Shown here: in pieces, positions 18,506 to 27,416 of the stretch
Position numbering within the stretch: position 1 is the stretch's first letter
Layout of the letters: the number at the start of each line of letters is the position of its first letter
Assembly (NCBI RefSeq): GCF_000813825.1
Contig: NZ_JWTA01000005.1
Location: 372,001 to 436,000, forward strand
DNA: 64,000 bases
Source: Chryseobacterium taiwanense
GTDB lineage: Bacteria; Bacteroidota; Bacteroidia; Flavobacteriales; Weeksellaceae
Direction of reading: 5' to 3'
Translations under genes and position numbers: made by a program
Notes under the pieces: model-generated
Seen by the model: the letters and a program-made list of their open reading frames with translations, nothing else
What the model was told of the DNA's origin: nothing
Database searches by the model: none

Positions 18506-19816
18506 TTAGTTATACAATGATTTTCTAAACCATCTATCTGCAAAATTAAAGCCTATTTTGAAATTAATATAATTTTGATTGATTAAATTATTTTTAAGTG
18601 TTCCTCTTTTTCCTAGTTCTACACCTAATTCAAGACCACTCATTCTTGTAATACTGCTGTTTTTGAATGGAAGCAATACACCGGCAGAAATACCAAATTT
18701 ATTGATACTGTTTCCGTTTGGATCAAGCTCTCCTTGCCCATTTATAGAAAGATTTCCTTTCTCATAGAATGCTCCGTATCTGTAGACCACTCTTGAAAAA
18801 TAATTTCTGAAGTTATTATAATTAGGTAAATACCATCCTCCTACAGAAACCCTGTAAGAATCTTGAAACTGTTTTGGTTGTCCGAAATATAAAATATCTT
18901 CTCCTTTCTTGTAATCAACCTGTGCAGAAGCAAACCATTGATTTTCGCTTCCATATCCTACACCCACTGAAGCTTGTAAAGGTAAAAGGTTTTTAGAACT
19001 TGCTTGTTTCTGCTCAATAATACTTTCGTAGCTTTTGGTTTCCATGGAAGCATCAGTATAAAAATAAGTACTATTTTTATAACTAGTGGTCATATTGCTT
19101 GTATTACCAAAAGTGGCAGTAGCACCAATAGTTAACTTCTTATCTGTACTTGTATTCAGATGCTGATAATTTGCCCCTAAAGTAAAATTGAAGTTTTTGA
19201 TATTAGTTGTCGTTTCATATCCATTATACAATTCAGAATTTGGAGTAGAAAATTCATCCAAATCAGAAAGATTTCCAAAGTAATAGTTTGCTCTTAAACC
19301 TACTGAAAACTCTTGAGCAACTTTATAAGCTAAAGCAATCTGAGCCGTATTTAATGAACCACTACCTTTGAAACGATTATAAGAATAAATAGTACCATCT
19401 TCCAAAGTCTTGGTATATAGGATATCATAGTTTTTTGAGCTGTAAGGCTGATATGATAATCCCATCTTTACTTTAGAAGATAAAGGGAATGCTAAAGAGA
19501 TATTAGACAGATACGTAGAATGTTTGTTAGACTTTGTATTGTTGTAATCAGTTTTGAAATAATTGTTTTCATTAGTCGCTTCAAGCTTGATACTTGTAAG
19601 TTCAAAATTAGCGTTATTCGCTGGGTTTGCAAAGTTGAAGCTGCTCGTGAAATCACTTACATATGCTGTTGATATACCTCCCATAGAGGCAGTTTCAATC
19701 GTATTATCATATTTTACATCTCCAATTCCGTAAGTCGCATAGGGTGAGTTTCCTAGATTTTGCGCCTGCAAGAAGTATCCGACCGATATGAATGATAGTA
19801 CAAAGATTTTTTTCAT
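18506..19816 (-). CDS. outer-membrane beta-barrel protein, FadL/PorV-like plan
   Basis: A 436-residue protein with a signal peptide ending LQAQ, then YATYGIGDVKYDNT and ASMGGISTAYVS, as in outer-membrane barrels of the FadL superfamily. Alternating hydrophobic strands and aromatic residues run to the end (YINFKIGFNFADRWF). The function is not recognised. It is immediately upstream of lptC in a likely operon, suggesting a role in envelope assembly (inference from position only). Confidence 0.75.
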   Translation of the reverse strand: MKKIFVLSFISVGYFLQAQNLGNSPYATYGIGDVKYDNTIETASMGGISTAYVSDFTSSFNFANPANNANFELTSIKLEATNENNYFKTDYNNTKSNKHSTYLSNISLAFPLSSKVKMGLSYQPYSSKNYDILYTKTLEDGTIYSYNRFKGSGSLNTAQIALAYKVAQEFSVGLRANYYFGNLSDLDEFSTPNSELYNGYETTTNIKNFNFTLGANYQHLNTSTDKKLTIGATATFGNTSNMTTSYKNSTYFYTDASMETKSYESIIEQKQASSKNLLPLQASVGVGYGSENQWFASAQVDYKKGEDILYFGQPKQFQDSYRVSVGGWYLPNYNNFRNYFSRVVYRYGAFYEKGNLSINGQGELDPNGNSINKFGISAGVLLPFKNSSITRMSGLELGVELGKRGTLKNNLINQNYINFKIGFNFADRWFRKSLYN

Positions 19817-20039
19817 TCTATATTTTTAAAACAATGCGCAAATATCTTAAATATTAATGAATTGTAAAAATTATAAGAGGTTAAAGTTTGTTAAGGGCTA
19901 TGAATAGAGAAAATTAGACAATTTATATAAAGGTAATTCACTTTATTGTCAATTAATACATTGATTTTTTAGAATAAAATTGATTATTGATGACTGACTT
20001 TTACCATGTATAATATACATTGGAAATTTAAAAATTCTC

Positions 20040-20047
20040 TATCTTTG
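20040..20047 (+). promoter_or_regulatory. -7 promoter box, four bases before holB
   Basis: TATCTTTG then AGCC then ATG (20052), predicting a leaderless mRNA. Confidence 0.6.
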
Positions 20048-20051
20048 AGCC

Positions 20052-21170
20052 ATGAATTGGGAGAATATTGCCGGACAACAAAATCTGAAAAAACTTCTTA
20101 GAGACAGTATCGCTGAAAACAGAGTAAGCCACGCCCAGCTTTTCGTAGGAAAAGAAGGATACGGTACATTACCGATGGTTTTAGCATATGCAAAAGAGAT
20201 TCTGAGCCGGGAAAATGAACACGCTGCTTCAAAAGTAGAACACCTGAATCATCTCGATTTACATTTCAGTTTCCCTGTTTTTACGGATAATAAAAATTCT
20301 TTAAGTAAAAATAAATTTGAAGAATTCCGTGAAATGATCCTTAATTCACCTTATTCTAGTTATGATGATTGGACAGCTTTTCTGGAATCTGAAAATAAAC
20401 AGTTGTTTATCTCTGCAGACGAAGTAGATGATCAAAACCAAAAATTTTCCCTTAAAAGCTTTGAAGGAGGAACAAAAATCCTGATTGTATGGAGAGCAGA
20501 TAAAATGAATATTGCTGCATCCAATAAATTTCTGAAATTTTTAGAAGAGCCACCTGCAAAAACGATTATTTTATTAACTGCAGAATCTTCCAATGACATT
20601 CTTCCAACCATTCTTTCAAGAACGCAGATTGTAGAAGTTCCGAGAATTAATGATGAAGATATTCAGGGGTATTTGAAAACTAATTTCAATGTTTCTGATG
20701 AAAAGATGAGAGAAATTGTTCACGAAGCTCAAGGAGATCTGAATGATGCGATGAAACTTTTACAATCAGGAAACAAAAATGAAGAATTTGAAAAGCTTTT
20801 TGTACAATGGGTTCGTGATGCTTTTATGGTAAAAAAGAAGCCGGAGTTTCTAAAAAGTATCATTATTTGGGCAAGAGAAATTGCAGGTTGGAATCGTGAA
20901 AAGCAAAAGAACTTTTTAAATTACTGTTCAGAGATTTTCAGATTGGCATTGTTACAAAATTATCAATCCGAAGAGTTAGTGTATAAAAAGATTGATGCGA
21001 ATGGTTTCAATTGGAAAGGTTTTTCAAAATTTATCAGTGGAGCAAATATTGAAAGTATTTTAGAAGAAATTAATACGGCAGATCTACATCTAACCAGAAA
21101 TGGGAATCCTAAAATTGTATGGACAGATTTAGGAATAAAATTATCAAGATATATTCATAAGAACTCGTAA
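20052..21170 (+). CDS. holB: DNA polymerase III delta' subunit
   Basis: Delta' is a non-catalytic AAA+ subunit of the clamp loader. The 372-residue protein has the start WENIAGQQNLKKLL, an altered P-loop (FVGKEGYGTLP, without the GKT needed for ATP hydrolysis), KILIVWRADKMNIAASN, FLKFLEEPP and the sensor motif ILSRTQ. The usual four zinc-binding cysteines of proteobacterial delta' are absent, as is common in Bacteroidota. The degenerate P-loop is normal for delta'. It has its own promoter and terminator. Confidence 0.9.
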   Translation: MNWENIAGQQNLKKLLRDSIAENRVSHAQLFVGKEGYGTLPMVLAYAKEILSRENEHAASKVEHLNHLDLHFSFPVFTDNKNSLSKNKFEEFREMILNSPYSSYDDWTAFLESENKQLFISADEVDDQNQKFSLKSFEGGTKILIVWRADKMNIAASNKFLKFLEEPPAKTIILLTAESSNDILPTILSRTQIVEVPRINDEDIQGYLKTNFNVSDEKMREIVHEAQGDLNDAMKLLQSGNKNEEFEKLFVQWVRDAFMVKKKPEFLKSIIIWAREIAGWNREKQKNFLNYCSEIFRLALLQNYQSEELVYKKIDANGFNWKGFSKFISGANIESILEEINTADLHLTRNGNPKIVWTDLGIKLSRYIHKNS

Positions 21171-21175
21171 AACTG

Positions 21176-21205
21176 CTCTGACTTATTAGTCAGAGTTTTC
21201 TTTTT
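21176..21205 (+). terminator. intrinsic terminator of holB
   Basis: CTCTGACT (21176-21183) pairs with AGTCAGAG (21188-21195) around a TATT loop, followed by TTTTCTTTTTT. Confidence 0.8.
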
Positions 21206-21371
21206 TCATTAAATAGACATTCTAAGGTGAAATTTTGGGATTGATTTTACCTTGAAATAACTTTATAATACAAAATCTATAATATTTATTTAAATTTTAT
21301 ATCAGAATTAAAAAATTGATTATCAATGTTTTAATTTGTTCAATATTAATAAAAAATTAAATTTAAATTAA

Positions 21372-21393
21372 AAATCAATCAATCGTTTGATTT
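21372..21393. promoter_or_regulatory. palindromic operator candidate for the TetR regulator
   Basis: AAATCAA (21372-21378) and TTGATTT (21387-21393) form an inverted repeat with an 8-base spacer, overlapping the -33 element of the efflux operon promoter. This position suits autorepression by the TetR protein encoded next; binding is inferred. Confidence 0.45.
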
Positions 21394-21416
21394 ATCAAAA
21401 ATCGGTTGTACATTTG
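21386..21416 (+). promoter_or_regulatory. -33/-7 promoter of the efflux operon
   Basis: TTTG (21386-21389) is followed, after 19 bases, by TACATTTG (21409-21416). This is the best-spaced Bacteroidota promoter seen in the window. Confidence 0.7.
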
Positions 21417-21440
21417 CCCCCTGAAAATTAAGAGCATAGA

Positions 21441-22067
21441 ATGTTATCAAAAGAAGAAAATATATTATTCGCTGCTGAAAAATTATTTGCAGAATTGGGC
21501 TTTGAAGGAACTTCAACCCGAGAGATTGCAAAGACAGCGAACGTAAATATCTCTATGATTTCCTATTACTTTGGTTCAAAAGAAAAACTTTACGAAAAAT
21601 TAGTTGAATACAGGATGAATGAAGGACAGTTTTTTTCTAAAGACATCCTTGAAAGAACTGATATCAACGAATGGGAAAAAATAGAAAAGATTGTTGATCA
21701 GTTTTCGGGGAAAGTGAGACATCAGAAATGTTTCTACAGAATCATGCAGCGTGAGCAGCTTCACACAAAAAATCCTCAGATCGTGGAATTTTTGAAGGAG
21801 ACAAAAATGGGATTCATTGCGATGTATTCTAAAATCTTGGAAAGTGGATTGAAAAAAGGAATTTTTACGAAAAACCCACCCATTTATCTTTTACACTCTA
21901 CAGTAAGCGGAACTTTATTTTATGCATCCAATGCAAAAGAAATGTATAAAGAATTCCTTAATGATACTGAAGATGAAGAGGTTTTCGATGAAAAATACTA
22001 CACAGAACTTAATAAACATATTAAATATTTACTAAAAGACCTTTTAGGTTATGAAGAAAATAAATAA
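21441..22067 (+). CDS. TetR/AcrR-family transcriptional regulator
   Basis: A 208-residue regulator with an N-terminal helix-turn-helix (TREIAKTANVNISMISYYFGSKEKLY, about 26-52) and a variable ligand-binding domain (TetR_C/AefR-like). As first gene of a TolC-HlyD-MFS operon it most likely represses the operon until an efflux substrate binds (inference). A palindrome over the -33 element supports autoregulation. Its last 17 bases overlap the start of the TolC gene, implying translational coupling. Confidence 0.9.
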   Translation: MLSKEENILFAAEKLFAELGFEGTSTREIAKTANVNISMISYYFGSKEKLYEKLVEYRMNEGQFFSKDILERTDINEWEKIEKIVDQFSGKVRHQKCFYRIMQREQLHTKNPQIVEFLKETKMGFIAMYSKILESGLKKGIFTKNPPIYLLHSTVSGTLFYASNAKEMYKEFLNDTEDEEVFDEKYYTELNKHIKYLLKDLLGYEENK

Positions 22068-23373
22068 CTCAGTCCTTGCATTAGCTCTATTCGTAGGGTT
22101 TGCAAACGCAAATGCTCAGGAGAAAAAAACACTTACTCTTGATGAAGCTGTGCAATTGGGAATCCAGAACAGTAAAAATCTGAAGATTGATGCTGCAAAG
22201 ATTGAAGAAGCTACAGCAGATCTTTTGGAAGCAAAAAACAGACAATTACCGGAACTTAAGGTTTCAGGAAGCTATATGTATCTTCCGAATAAGCCGAATG
22301 TGAATATAAAACTTCCGGGACTTTCATCAGAAGGAGGAAGCAGCAGTCCGGAAGTTCATCAGGTTCTTTATGGGGCAGCAAATCTTAGCGTTCCTATTTA
22401 TAGCGGAGGAAGAATAAAATACGGAATTCAATCTGCAAAATATTTGGTAGAAGCATCAAAACTAACGACTGAAAACGATAAAACAGCAATTGCTTATAAC
22501 GTTGCTCAGGCATATAATAATTTATTTAAAGCCAATCAGTCCATTAAAGTTTTGGAAGAAAACCTTACGGCTTCTCAAAAAAGAGATGAGACTTTCCTGA
22601 AGCTTGAAAATAATGGGGTAATCGCAAGAAACGACCGTTTAAAAGCAAACCTTCAGACTTCAAATATCGAGTTGCAGTTATTGGAAGCTAGAAATAACTA
22701 CAATATTGCCAATATCAATATGGATTTATTATTAGGTCTTCCTGAAACGACAGAAATTGAAGTCGATCAAAATTATATTGAAGAAGGTGAAGAGGTAAAA
22801 CCAGTTGACTTTTATGTAAACACAGCCAAAGAAAATCGTAAAGATCTTCAGGCGTTAGACAAACAAAGACAGGCAGCAGCTTTGGGAACAAAAGCGGCAA
22901 AAGCGGAAAACCTTCCTTCACTTGCATTTACAGGAGGATATGTGGCAGCAGATATTCCTAAGTTTTTAACAATTTATAATGCAGTAAACGTTGGAGTTGG
23001 GCTTTCTTACAACCTATCAAATATCTGGAAAGAAAATTCGGCATATAAGCAATCCAGAGCAAGAGAAATGCAGTTGTCTGCAACCAATGAATTGTTGAAT
23101 GACAATATTAAGCTTGATGTAAACAGAGAATATCAGAATACAGATTATTCTAAAAAGAGAATTACTGTTTTCGAAAAATCTGCAGAACAGGCCAATGAAA
23201 ACTACAGAATCACAAAAAATAAATACGACAACGGTCTTGCTACCATGACGGAATTACTGGATGCAGATGCCGCTCAGATTGAGGCAAATGTTGGGGTAAT
23301 CAATGCAAAAGCAGACGCAGCGTTGGCGTACAGAAAACTATTACAAACTACAGGAACTTTAACAATTAAATAA
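22051..23373 (+). CDS. TolC-family outer membrane efflux protein
   Basis: A 440-residue TolC-like channel forming the outer-membrane duct of a tripartite pump. It has a signal peptide ending NANAQ, then LTLDEAVQLGIQNSKNL, two long coiled-coil repeats and the second OEP repeat with ITKNKYDNGLATMTELLDADA. The start overlaps the TetR gene; HlyD-type and MFS genes follow. This organisation is common in Bacteroidota for EmrAB-like drug export. Substrate unknown. Confidence 0.92.
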   Translation: MKKINNSVLALALFVGFANANAQEKKTLTLDEAVQLGIQNSKNLKIDAAKIEEATADLLEAKNRQLPELKVSGSYMYLPNKPNVNIKLPGLSSEGGSSSPEVHQVLYGAANLSVPIYSGGRIKYGIQSAKYLVEASKLTTENDKTAIAYNVAQAYNNLFKANQSIKVLEENLTASQKRDETFLKLENNGVIARNDRLKANLQTSNIELQLLEARNNYNIANINMDLLLGLPETTEIEVDQNYIEEGEEVKPVDFYVNTAKENRKDLQALDKQRQAAALGTKAAKAENLPSLAFTGGYVAADIPKFLTIYNAVNVGVGLSYNLSNIWKENSAYKQSRAREMQLSATNELLNDNIKLDVNREYQNTDYSKKRITVFEKSAEQANENYRITKNKYDNGLATMTELLDADAAQIEANVGVINAKADAALAYRKLLQTTGTLTIK

Positions 23374-23391
23374 TTAAGAACGATACCAACA

Positions 23392-24495
23392 ATGGAAAAT
23401 AATACTACACAAGCTACTGAACCTAAAAAGAAAAAGAGTTTAGTTTTCCCAATCATCTTGGCAGTTGTTTTAATCGGTGGAGGAATCTACGGTTATAAAA
23501 CATATTCTTACGGACAAGTTCACGAAGAAACTGATGATGCTCAAATTGCTTCAAACTTAGCCCCTGTAATTTCTAAAATTTCAGGATACGTAACAGAAGT
23601 AAAAGTAAAAGATAACCAGTTCATTAAAAAAGGAGATACTTTAGTTATTTTAGATAACAGAGATCAGAAAATGGCTTTGGAACAAGCTCAGGCAGCTTTA
23701 ACAACAGCCAAAAGCAATATTTCAAATGCAGAAGCTACCACTACTGCAACCTCTAAAAACATTAATACTTCAGAAGCAGCGGTTACCACTGCTAACGCAC
23801 AGATTGAAGCAGCTAAAGTAAATGTTTGGAAGACTGGTCAGGATTTAAAAAGATACTCAGTATTGGTAAAAGATCATTCAATTACTGAACAGCAATATGA
23901 GCAGGCTTTAGCAGCAAAACAATCTGCTGACAGACAATTACAGGTTTTAATTGACCAGAGAAATCAGATTGCACAGCAAACGAATGTAGCGTCTTCTCAG
24001 ACTGCAGCAAGCTCTCAACAGATCAGTGTGGCAGGTTCTGTTGCAAAACAGAGAGAAGTGGATGTAGAAAATGCAAAACTAAACTTATCATATACAGTAA
24101 TCGTTGCTCCTGAAGACGGATACGTTGGAAAAGTTCCCATTCAGGCGGGACAATACCTACAGGCAGGTTCTCAGTTATTTGCTCTAGTTAAAAACGATCA
24201 GAAATGGGTAGTGGCTAACTTCAAAGAAACTCAGGTAGACAGAATGGTGGAAGGTCAGAAAGTAAAAATTGAAATTGATGCTTTCCCTGGAAAAGAATTT
24301 GAAGGAGTAGTAAGCTCATTCTCTCCTGCAACAGGAGCTACGTTCTCTATTCTGCCTCCGGATAACGCAAGTGGTAACTTCGTAAAAGTGGTGCAGAGAC
24401 TTCCTGTAAAAATCGATTTTGTAAACTTAGATAAAGACATTGCAAAAAGATTGAGAACAGGAATGAACGTGAAAGCGGAAGTTTCGTTGAAATAA
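23392..24495 (+). CDS. HlyD/EmrA-family periplasmic adaptor
   Basis: A 367-residue membrane fusion protein linking the MFS pump to TolC. One N-terminal helix (about 16-36) is followed by the lipoyl half-motif (ISKISGYVTEVKVKDNQFIKKGD), a long alpha hairpin, the second lipoyl half (VAPEDGYVGKVPIQAGQYL) and a C-terminal beta barrel (MNVKAEVSLK). It is 18 bases after the TolC gene. A 189-base repeat-bearing gap separates it from the MFS gene. Confidence 0.92.
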   Translation: MENNTTQATEPKKKKSLVFPIILAVVLIGGGIYGYKTYSYGQVHEETDDAQIASNLAPVISKISGYVTEVKVKDNQFIKKGDTLVILDNRDQKMALEQAQAALTTAKSNISNAEATTTATSKNINTSEAAVTTANAQIEAAKVNVWKTGQDLKRYSVLVKDHSITEQQYEQALAAKQSADRQLQVLIDQRNQIAQQTNVASSQTAASSQQISVAGSVAKQREVDVENAKLNLSYTVIVAPEDGYVGKVPIQAGQYLQAGSQLFALVKNDQKWVVANFKETQVDRMVEGQKVKIEIDAFPGKEFEGVVSSFSPATGATFSILPPDNASGNFVKVVQRLPVKIDFVNLDKDIAKRLRTGMNVKAEVSLK

Positions 24496-24500
24496 TATAT

Positions 24501-24664
24501 AAGTGAATTGTCAATTTTGCGGAGGCAGGTCAATGATGAACATGATATGAAGCCGGAAATTGAGATGAAGTTGAGATGGGTTTTATAAGAAGAGGTCAGT
24601 GATGCAGCGTGAAGTGAAGTAGTAAAATTGACAACAAAGTAGACTGACCATTGACGATTCACTT
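24501..24664. repeat. inverted-repeat sequence inside the efflux operon
   Basis: AAGTGAATTGTCA (24501-24513) pairs with TGACGATTCACTT (24652-24664) with one mismatch, and TTGTCAATTTT (24508-24518) pairs with AAAATTGACAA (24624-24634). It fills the gap between the adaptor and MFS genes and would be transcribed. The sequence resembles wordy intergenic repeats common in flavobacteria. Confidence 0.6.
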
Positions 24665-24684
24665 TTTTACATTGTAAAAAAACT

Positions 24685-26259
24685 ATGCAAGATTCATTAG
24701 TAGAATACGGTGCCCGAAGAGTAATCATTACGATTACGGCTATTCTTTGTGCACTGCTTGAAATAGTGGACTCCACGATTGTAAATGTTGCCTTGAATGA
24801 GATGAAGGGTAATCTTGGAGCCACACTTTCTGAAGTAGGTTGGGTAATTACGGCCTATGCCATAGGTAACGTAATTATTGTACCGATGACAAGCTGGCTT
24901 TCACAGCAGTTTGGTCGAAGAAATTATTTCGCTGCATCCATTATCATATTTACCATATTTTCATTCCTATGCGGAAACGCGACGAATATCTGGGAATTGG
25001 TATTTTTCAGACTGATGCAGGGAATCGGAGGGGGAGCTCTCTTGGTAACTTCTCAAACGATCATTACCGAATCTTATCCGGTTGAAAAGAGAAGTATGGC
25101 ACAGGCGATTTATGGTTTGGGGGTAATTATTGGTCCTACTTTAGGTCCGCCACTTGGAGGATATATCGTTGATAATTTCAGCTGGCCGTATATTTTTTAT
25201 ATCAATATTCCGATCGGGATTGCAGCGACATTAATGACGCTACAGTTTGTGAAAAGTCCGAAATACGCTGAAAAACGTAAAGCCTCAGATGTTGACTGGC
25301 TGGGAATTGCTTTACTGGCAGTTACCGTAGGATCATTACAGTATATTCTGGAAAGAGGTCATGAAGAAGACTGGTTTGCAAGTGGATGGATTGTCATATT
25401 TACAATATCAGCTGTTTTAGGATTTATCCTATTCCTATGGAGGGAGCTTACCTTCAAATATCCGATTGTGGAATTAAGAGTATTGAAGAATAGTAATCTG
25501 AGGATCGGTACCATCATGTCCTTTGTATTAGGATTCGGTTTATATGGTTCTACCTTTATCGTTCCGTTGTATACACAGAGTATTTTGGGTTGGACGGCGC
25601 TTCAGTCGGGAGCTTTGATGATTCCGGCGGCATTAACCACCGCTTTCATGATGCCTATCATTGGTAGATTGCTATCCAAAGGTGCCAAACAACAGATTCT
25701 TGTCGCTTTAGGATTATTCATATTCTTTATTTACAGTTTCTGGGGATATAAAATTCTGACACCAGATACCAGTAAAGATGCTTTCTTCTGGATGTTGATT
25801 GTAAGAGGAGCAGGTCTAGGACTTTTATTCATTCCGATTACTTCACTATCATTAAGTACATTGAAGGGGCAGGAAATTGGTCAGGGAGCAGCGTTCACCG
25901 GAATGATGAGACAGCTGGGAGGATCTTTCGGGATTGCAGCCATTACCACATTTATCGCCAATGCGAGTCAGAAATACAGGGTGAACCTGATTACCCATTT
26001 AGACTCTACCGACTTTGATGTTCAGCAGAGGGTGAATGCATTAAAAGCAAGTTTTGTAGCCAAAGGAATGACTCCTGATGCAGCACTCAATGCGGCTTAT
26101 AAAATGCTTGATCTCTCAGTCACCAAACAAGCAACGGTATTATCATATATGGATGTCTTCCTATATCTAGGAGTAATATTCTTAGTATGTATTCCGTTTA
26201 TTCTTTTCATTAAAGAAAGAAAAAGTAAAGAAAAAATAGATTTGAGTGGTGTACACTAA
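24685..26259 (+). CDS. EmrB/QacA-type MFS drug transporter (14 helices)
   Basis: A 524-residue major facilitator of the DHA2 family, a proton-driven exporter. Visible are the first helix with ALLEIVDSTIVNVALNEM, motif A-like QQFGRRNYF, motif C region GPTLGPPLGGYIVDNFSW and an LQSGALMIP segment. About 14 helices are expected from length. With the upstream TolC and HlyD genes it forms an EmrAB-TolC-like pump. It is followed by a strong terminator. Confidence 0.92.
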   Translation: MQDSLVEYGARRVIITITAILCALLEIVDSTIVNVALNEMKGNLGATLSEVGWVITAYAIGNVIIVPMTSWLSQQFGRRNYFAASIIIFTIFSFLCGNATNIWELVFFRLMQGIGGGALLVTSQTIITESYPVEKRSMAQAIYGLGVIIGPTLGPPLGGYIVDNFSWPYIFYINIPIGIAATLMTLQFVKSPKYAEKRKASDVDWLGIALLAVTVGSLQYILERGHEEDWFASGWIVIFTISAVLGFILFLWRELTFKYPIVELRVLKNSNLRIGTIMSFVLGFGLYGSTFIVPLYTQSILGWTALQSGALMIPAALTTAFMMPIIGRLLSKGAKQQILVALGLFIFFIYSFWGYKILTPDTSKDAFFWMLIVRGAGLGLLFIPITSLSLSTLKGQEIGQGAAFTGMMRQLGGSFGIAAITTFIANASQKYRVNLITHLDSTDFDVQQRVNALKASFVAKGMTPDAALNAAYKMLDLSVTKQATVLSYMDVFLYLGVIFLVCIPFILFIKERKSKEKIDLSGVH

Positions 26260-26276
26260 ATTGTATTTGAATACAT

Positions 26277-26308
26277 AAAAAAGCCTCCGAAATTTCGGAG
26301 GCTTTTTT
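26277..26308 (+). terminator. intrinsic terminator of the efflux operon
   Basis: A 16-bp perfect stem (arm AAAAAAGCCTCCGAAA) with a T tail. Confidence 0.9.
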
Positions 26309-26384
26309 TGTTGAGAAGCCGAATAAACGTAAAAATAGTATACATTAAAAAGGAGCCGAAAGAGGTAAATATTTAAGAATCGAC

Positions 26385-26392
26385 TATCTTTG
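26385..26392 (+). promoter_or_regulatory. -7 promoter box of the second EamA gene
   Basis: TATCTTTG, 35 bases before the proposed TTG start at 26428. Confidence 0.55.
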
Positions 26393-26427
26393 GGCCATTC
26401 TTACACCAATAAAAAATTGAATTTCAC

Positions 26428-27327
26428 TTGAAGAATCTGAAATATTATTTGGCCGCCATTTTTGCCTTTGCAACTTGGGGAACTTTTAGTTTAGTTTTAA
26501 GACCGTTACATGATTATGCTTCGTTGGATATTCTGTTTTACAGAGTTTTCAGTTGTGCAGTAATTATGTCTATAGTAACGGTGCTTTTCAGAAGAGGAAA
26601 ACTGAAAGATAATATAAAATACTTCAGAAACCTCGATAAAAAAGAGAAGCAGAAAGTAATCGGTTTAAATATTCTGAGCAGTATTTTGCTCACCGCTAAT
26701 TGGTTTTCCTTTATTTATGTGATGAACCATGTGAGTGTAAGAGCAACTTCGGTTGCCTATCTTGTGTGTCCGATTATTACTACTATTCTTGCATTTTTTA
26801 TTCTGCGTGAGAAGCTTACCAAATTACAGTGGCTGTCTGTTTTTCTGAGTGGAGTAGGCTGTGTTTTATTATCTTATTCCAATCTTTTAGATATGTTGTA
26901 CAGTAGTCTCATCGGTTCTACGTATGCGTGCTATTTGATTATTCAAAGTACCAACTCAAAGTTTGATAAATTTTTGATTCTGAATTTTCACATGATTTTG
27001 GCAGCACTGATCTTATTGCCATTCTTTCCATCGCAGTCAGGGCCAATTCCTACTGACTTCAAATTCTATCTGTATATTGAAATCATTGCGGTGATGTACA
27101 CGATAGTTCCATTGCTTTTAAATCTCTACGCTTTGTCCGGAATTGCCTCCTCAAAAGTAGGAATGATTCTCAATATCAATCCTATTATTGCATTTATTCT
27201 GGCGGGAGCAGTGTACCATGAAGCGCTCGGAGGATTACAGATCGTATCCTATTCAATTATATTCTTGGCAGTGATTGTTTTTAATGCTAAAGAAATTTTC
27301 AGATTGAATAAAGAAGCAGCGGTGTAG
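26428..27327 (+). CDS. RarD/EamA-like DMT permease
   Basis: A 299-residue inner-membrane protein with about 10 helices, starting LAAIFAFATWGTFSLVLRPL and with a second EamA half after residue 150. Substrate unknown; RarD-like members are annotated as chloramphenicol-sensitivity or aromatic permeases without biochemical proof. The start is a TTG (26428): no in-frame ATG lies between it and the upstream promoter box, and the sequence begins as in relatives. It is flanked by terminators, so monocistronic. Confidence 0.85.
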   Translation: MKNLKYYLAAIFAFATWGTFSLVLRPLHDYASLDILFYRVFSCAVIMSIVTVLFRRGKLKDNIKYFRNLDKKEKQKVIGLNILSSILLTANWFSFIYVMNHVSVRATSVAYLVCPIITTILAFFILREKLTKLQWLSVFLSGVGCVLLSYSNLLDMLYSSLIGSTYACYLIIQSTNSKFDKFLILNFHMILAALILLPFFPSQSGPIPTDFKFYLYIEIIAVMYTIVPLLLNLYALSGIASSKVGMILNINPIIAFILAGAVYHEALGGLQIVSYSIIFLAVIVFNAKEIFRLNKEAAV

Positions 27328-27360
27328 ATCATATTCACCCGTAGCTCATGAACTAAATAA

Positions 27361-27392
27361 AAACCCAAGCAGGAACATTTCTGCTTGGGTTT
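27361..27392. terminator. bidirectional terminator, EamA gene / DoxD-DoxA gene
   Basis: A 12-bp stem (27361-27372 with 27381-27392, arm AAACCCAAGCAG) and 8-base loop, between convergent genes. Confidence 0.85.
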
Positions 27393-27416
27393 ATTTTTGG
27401 TCTTTTAGGATGGATT

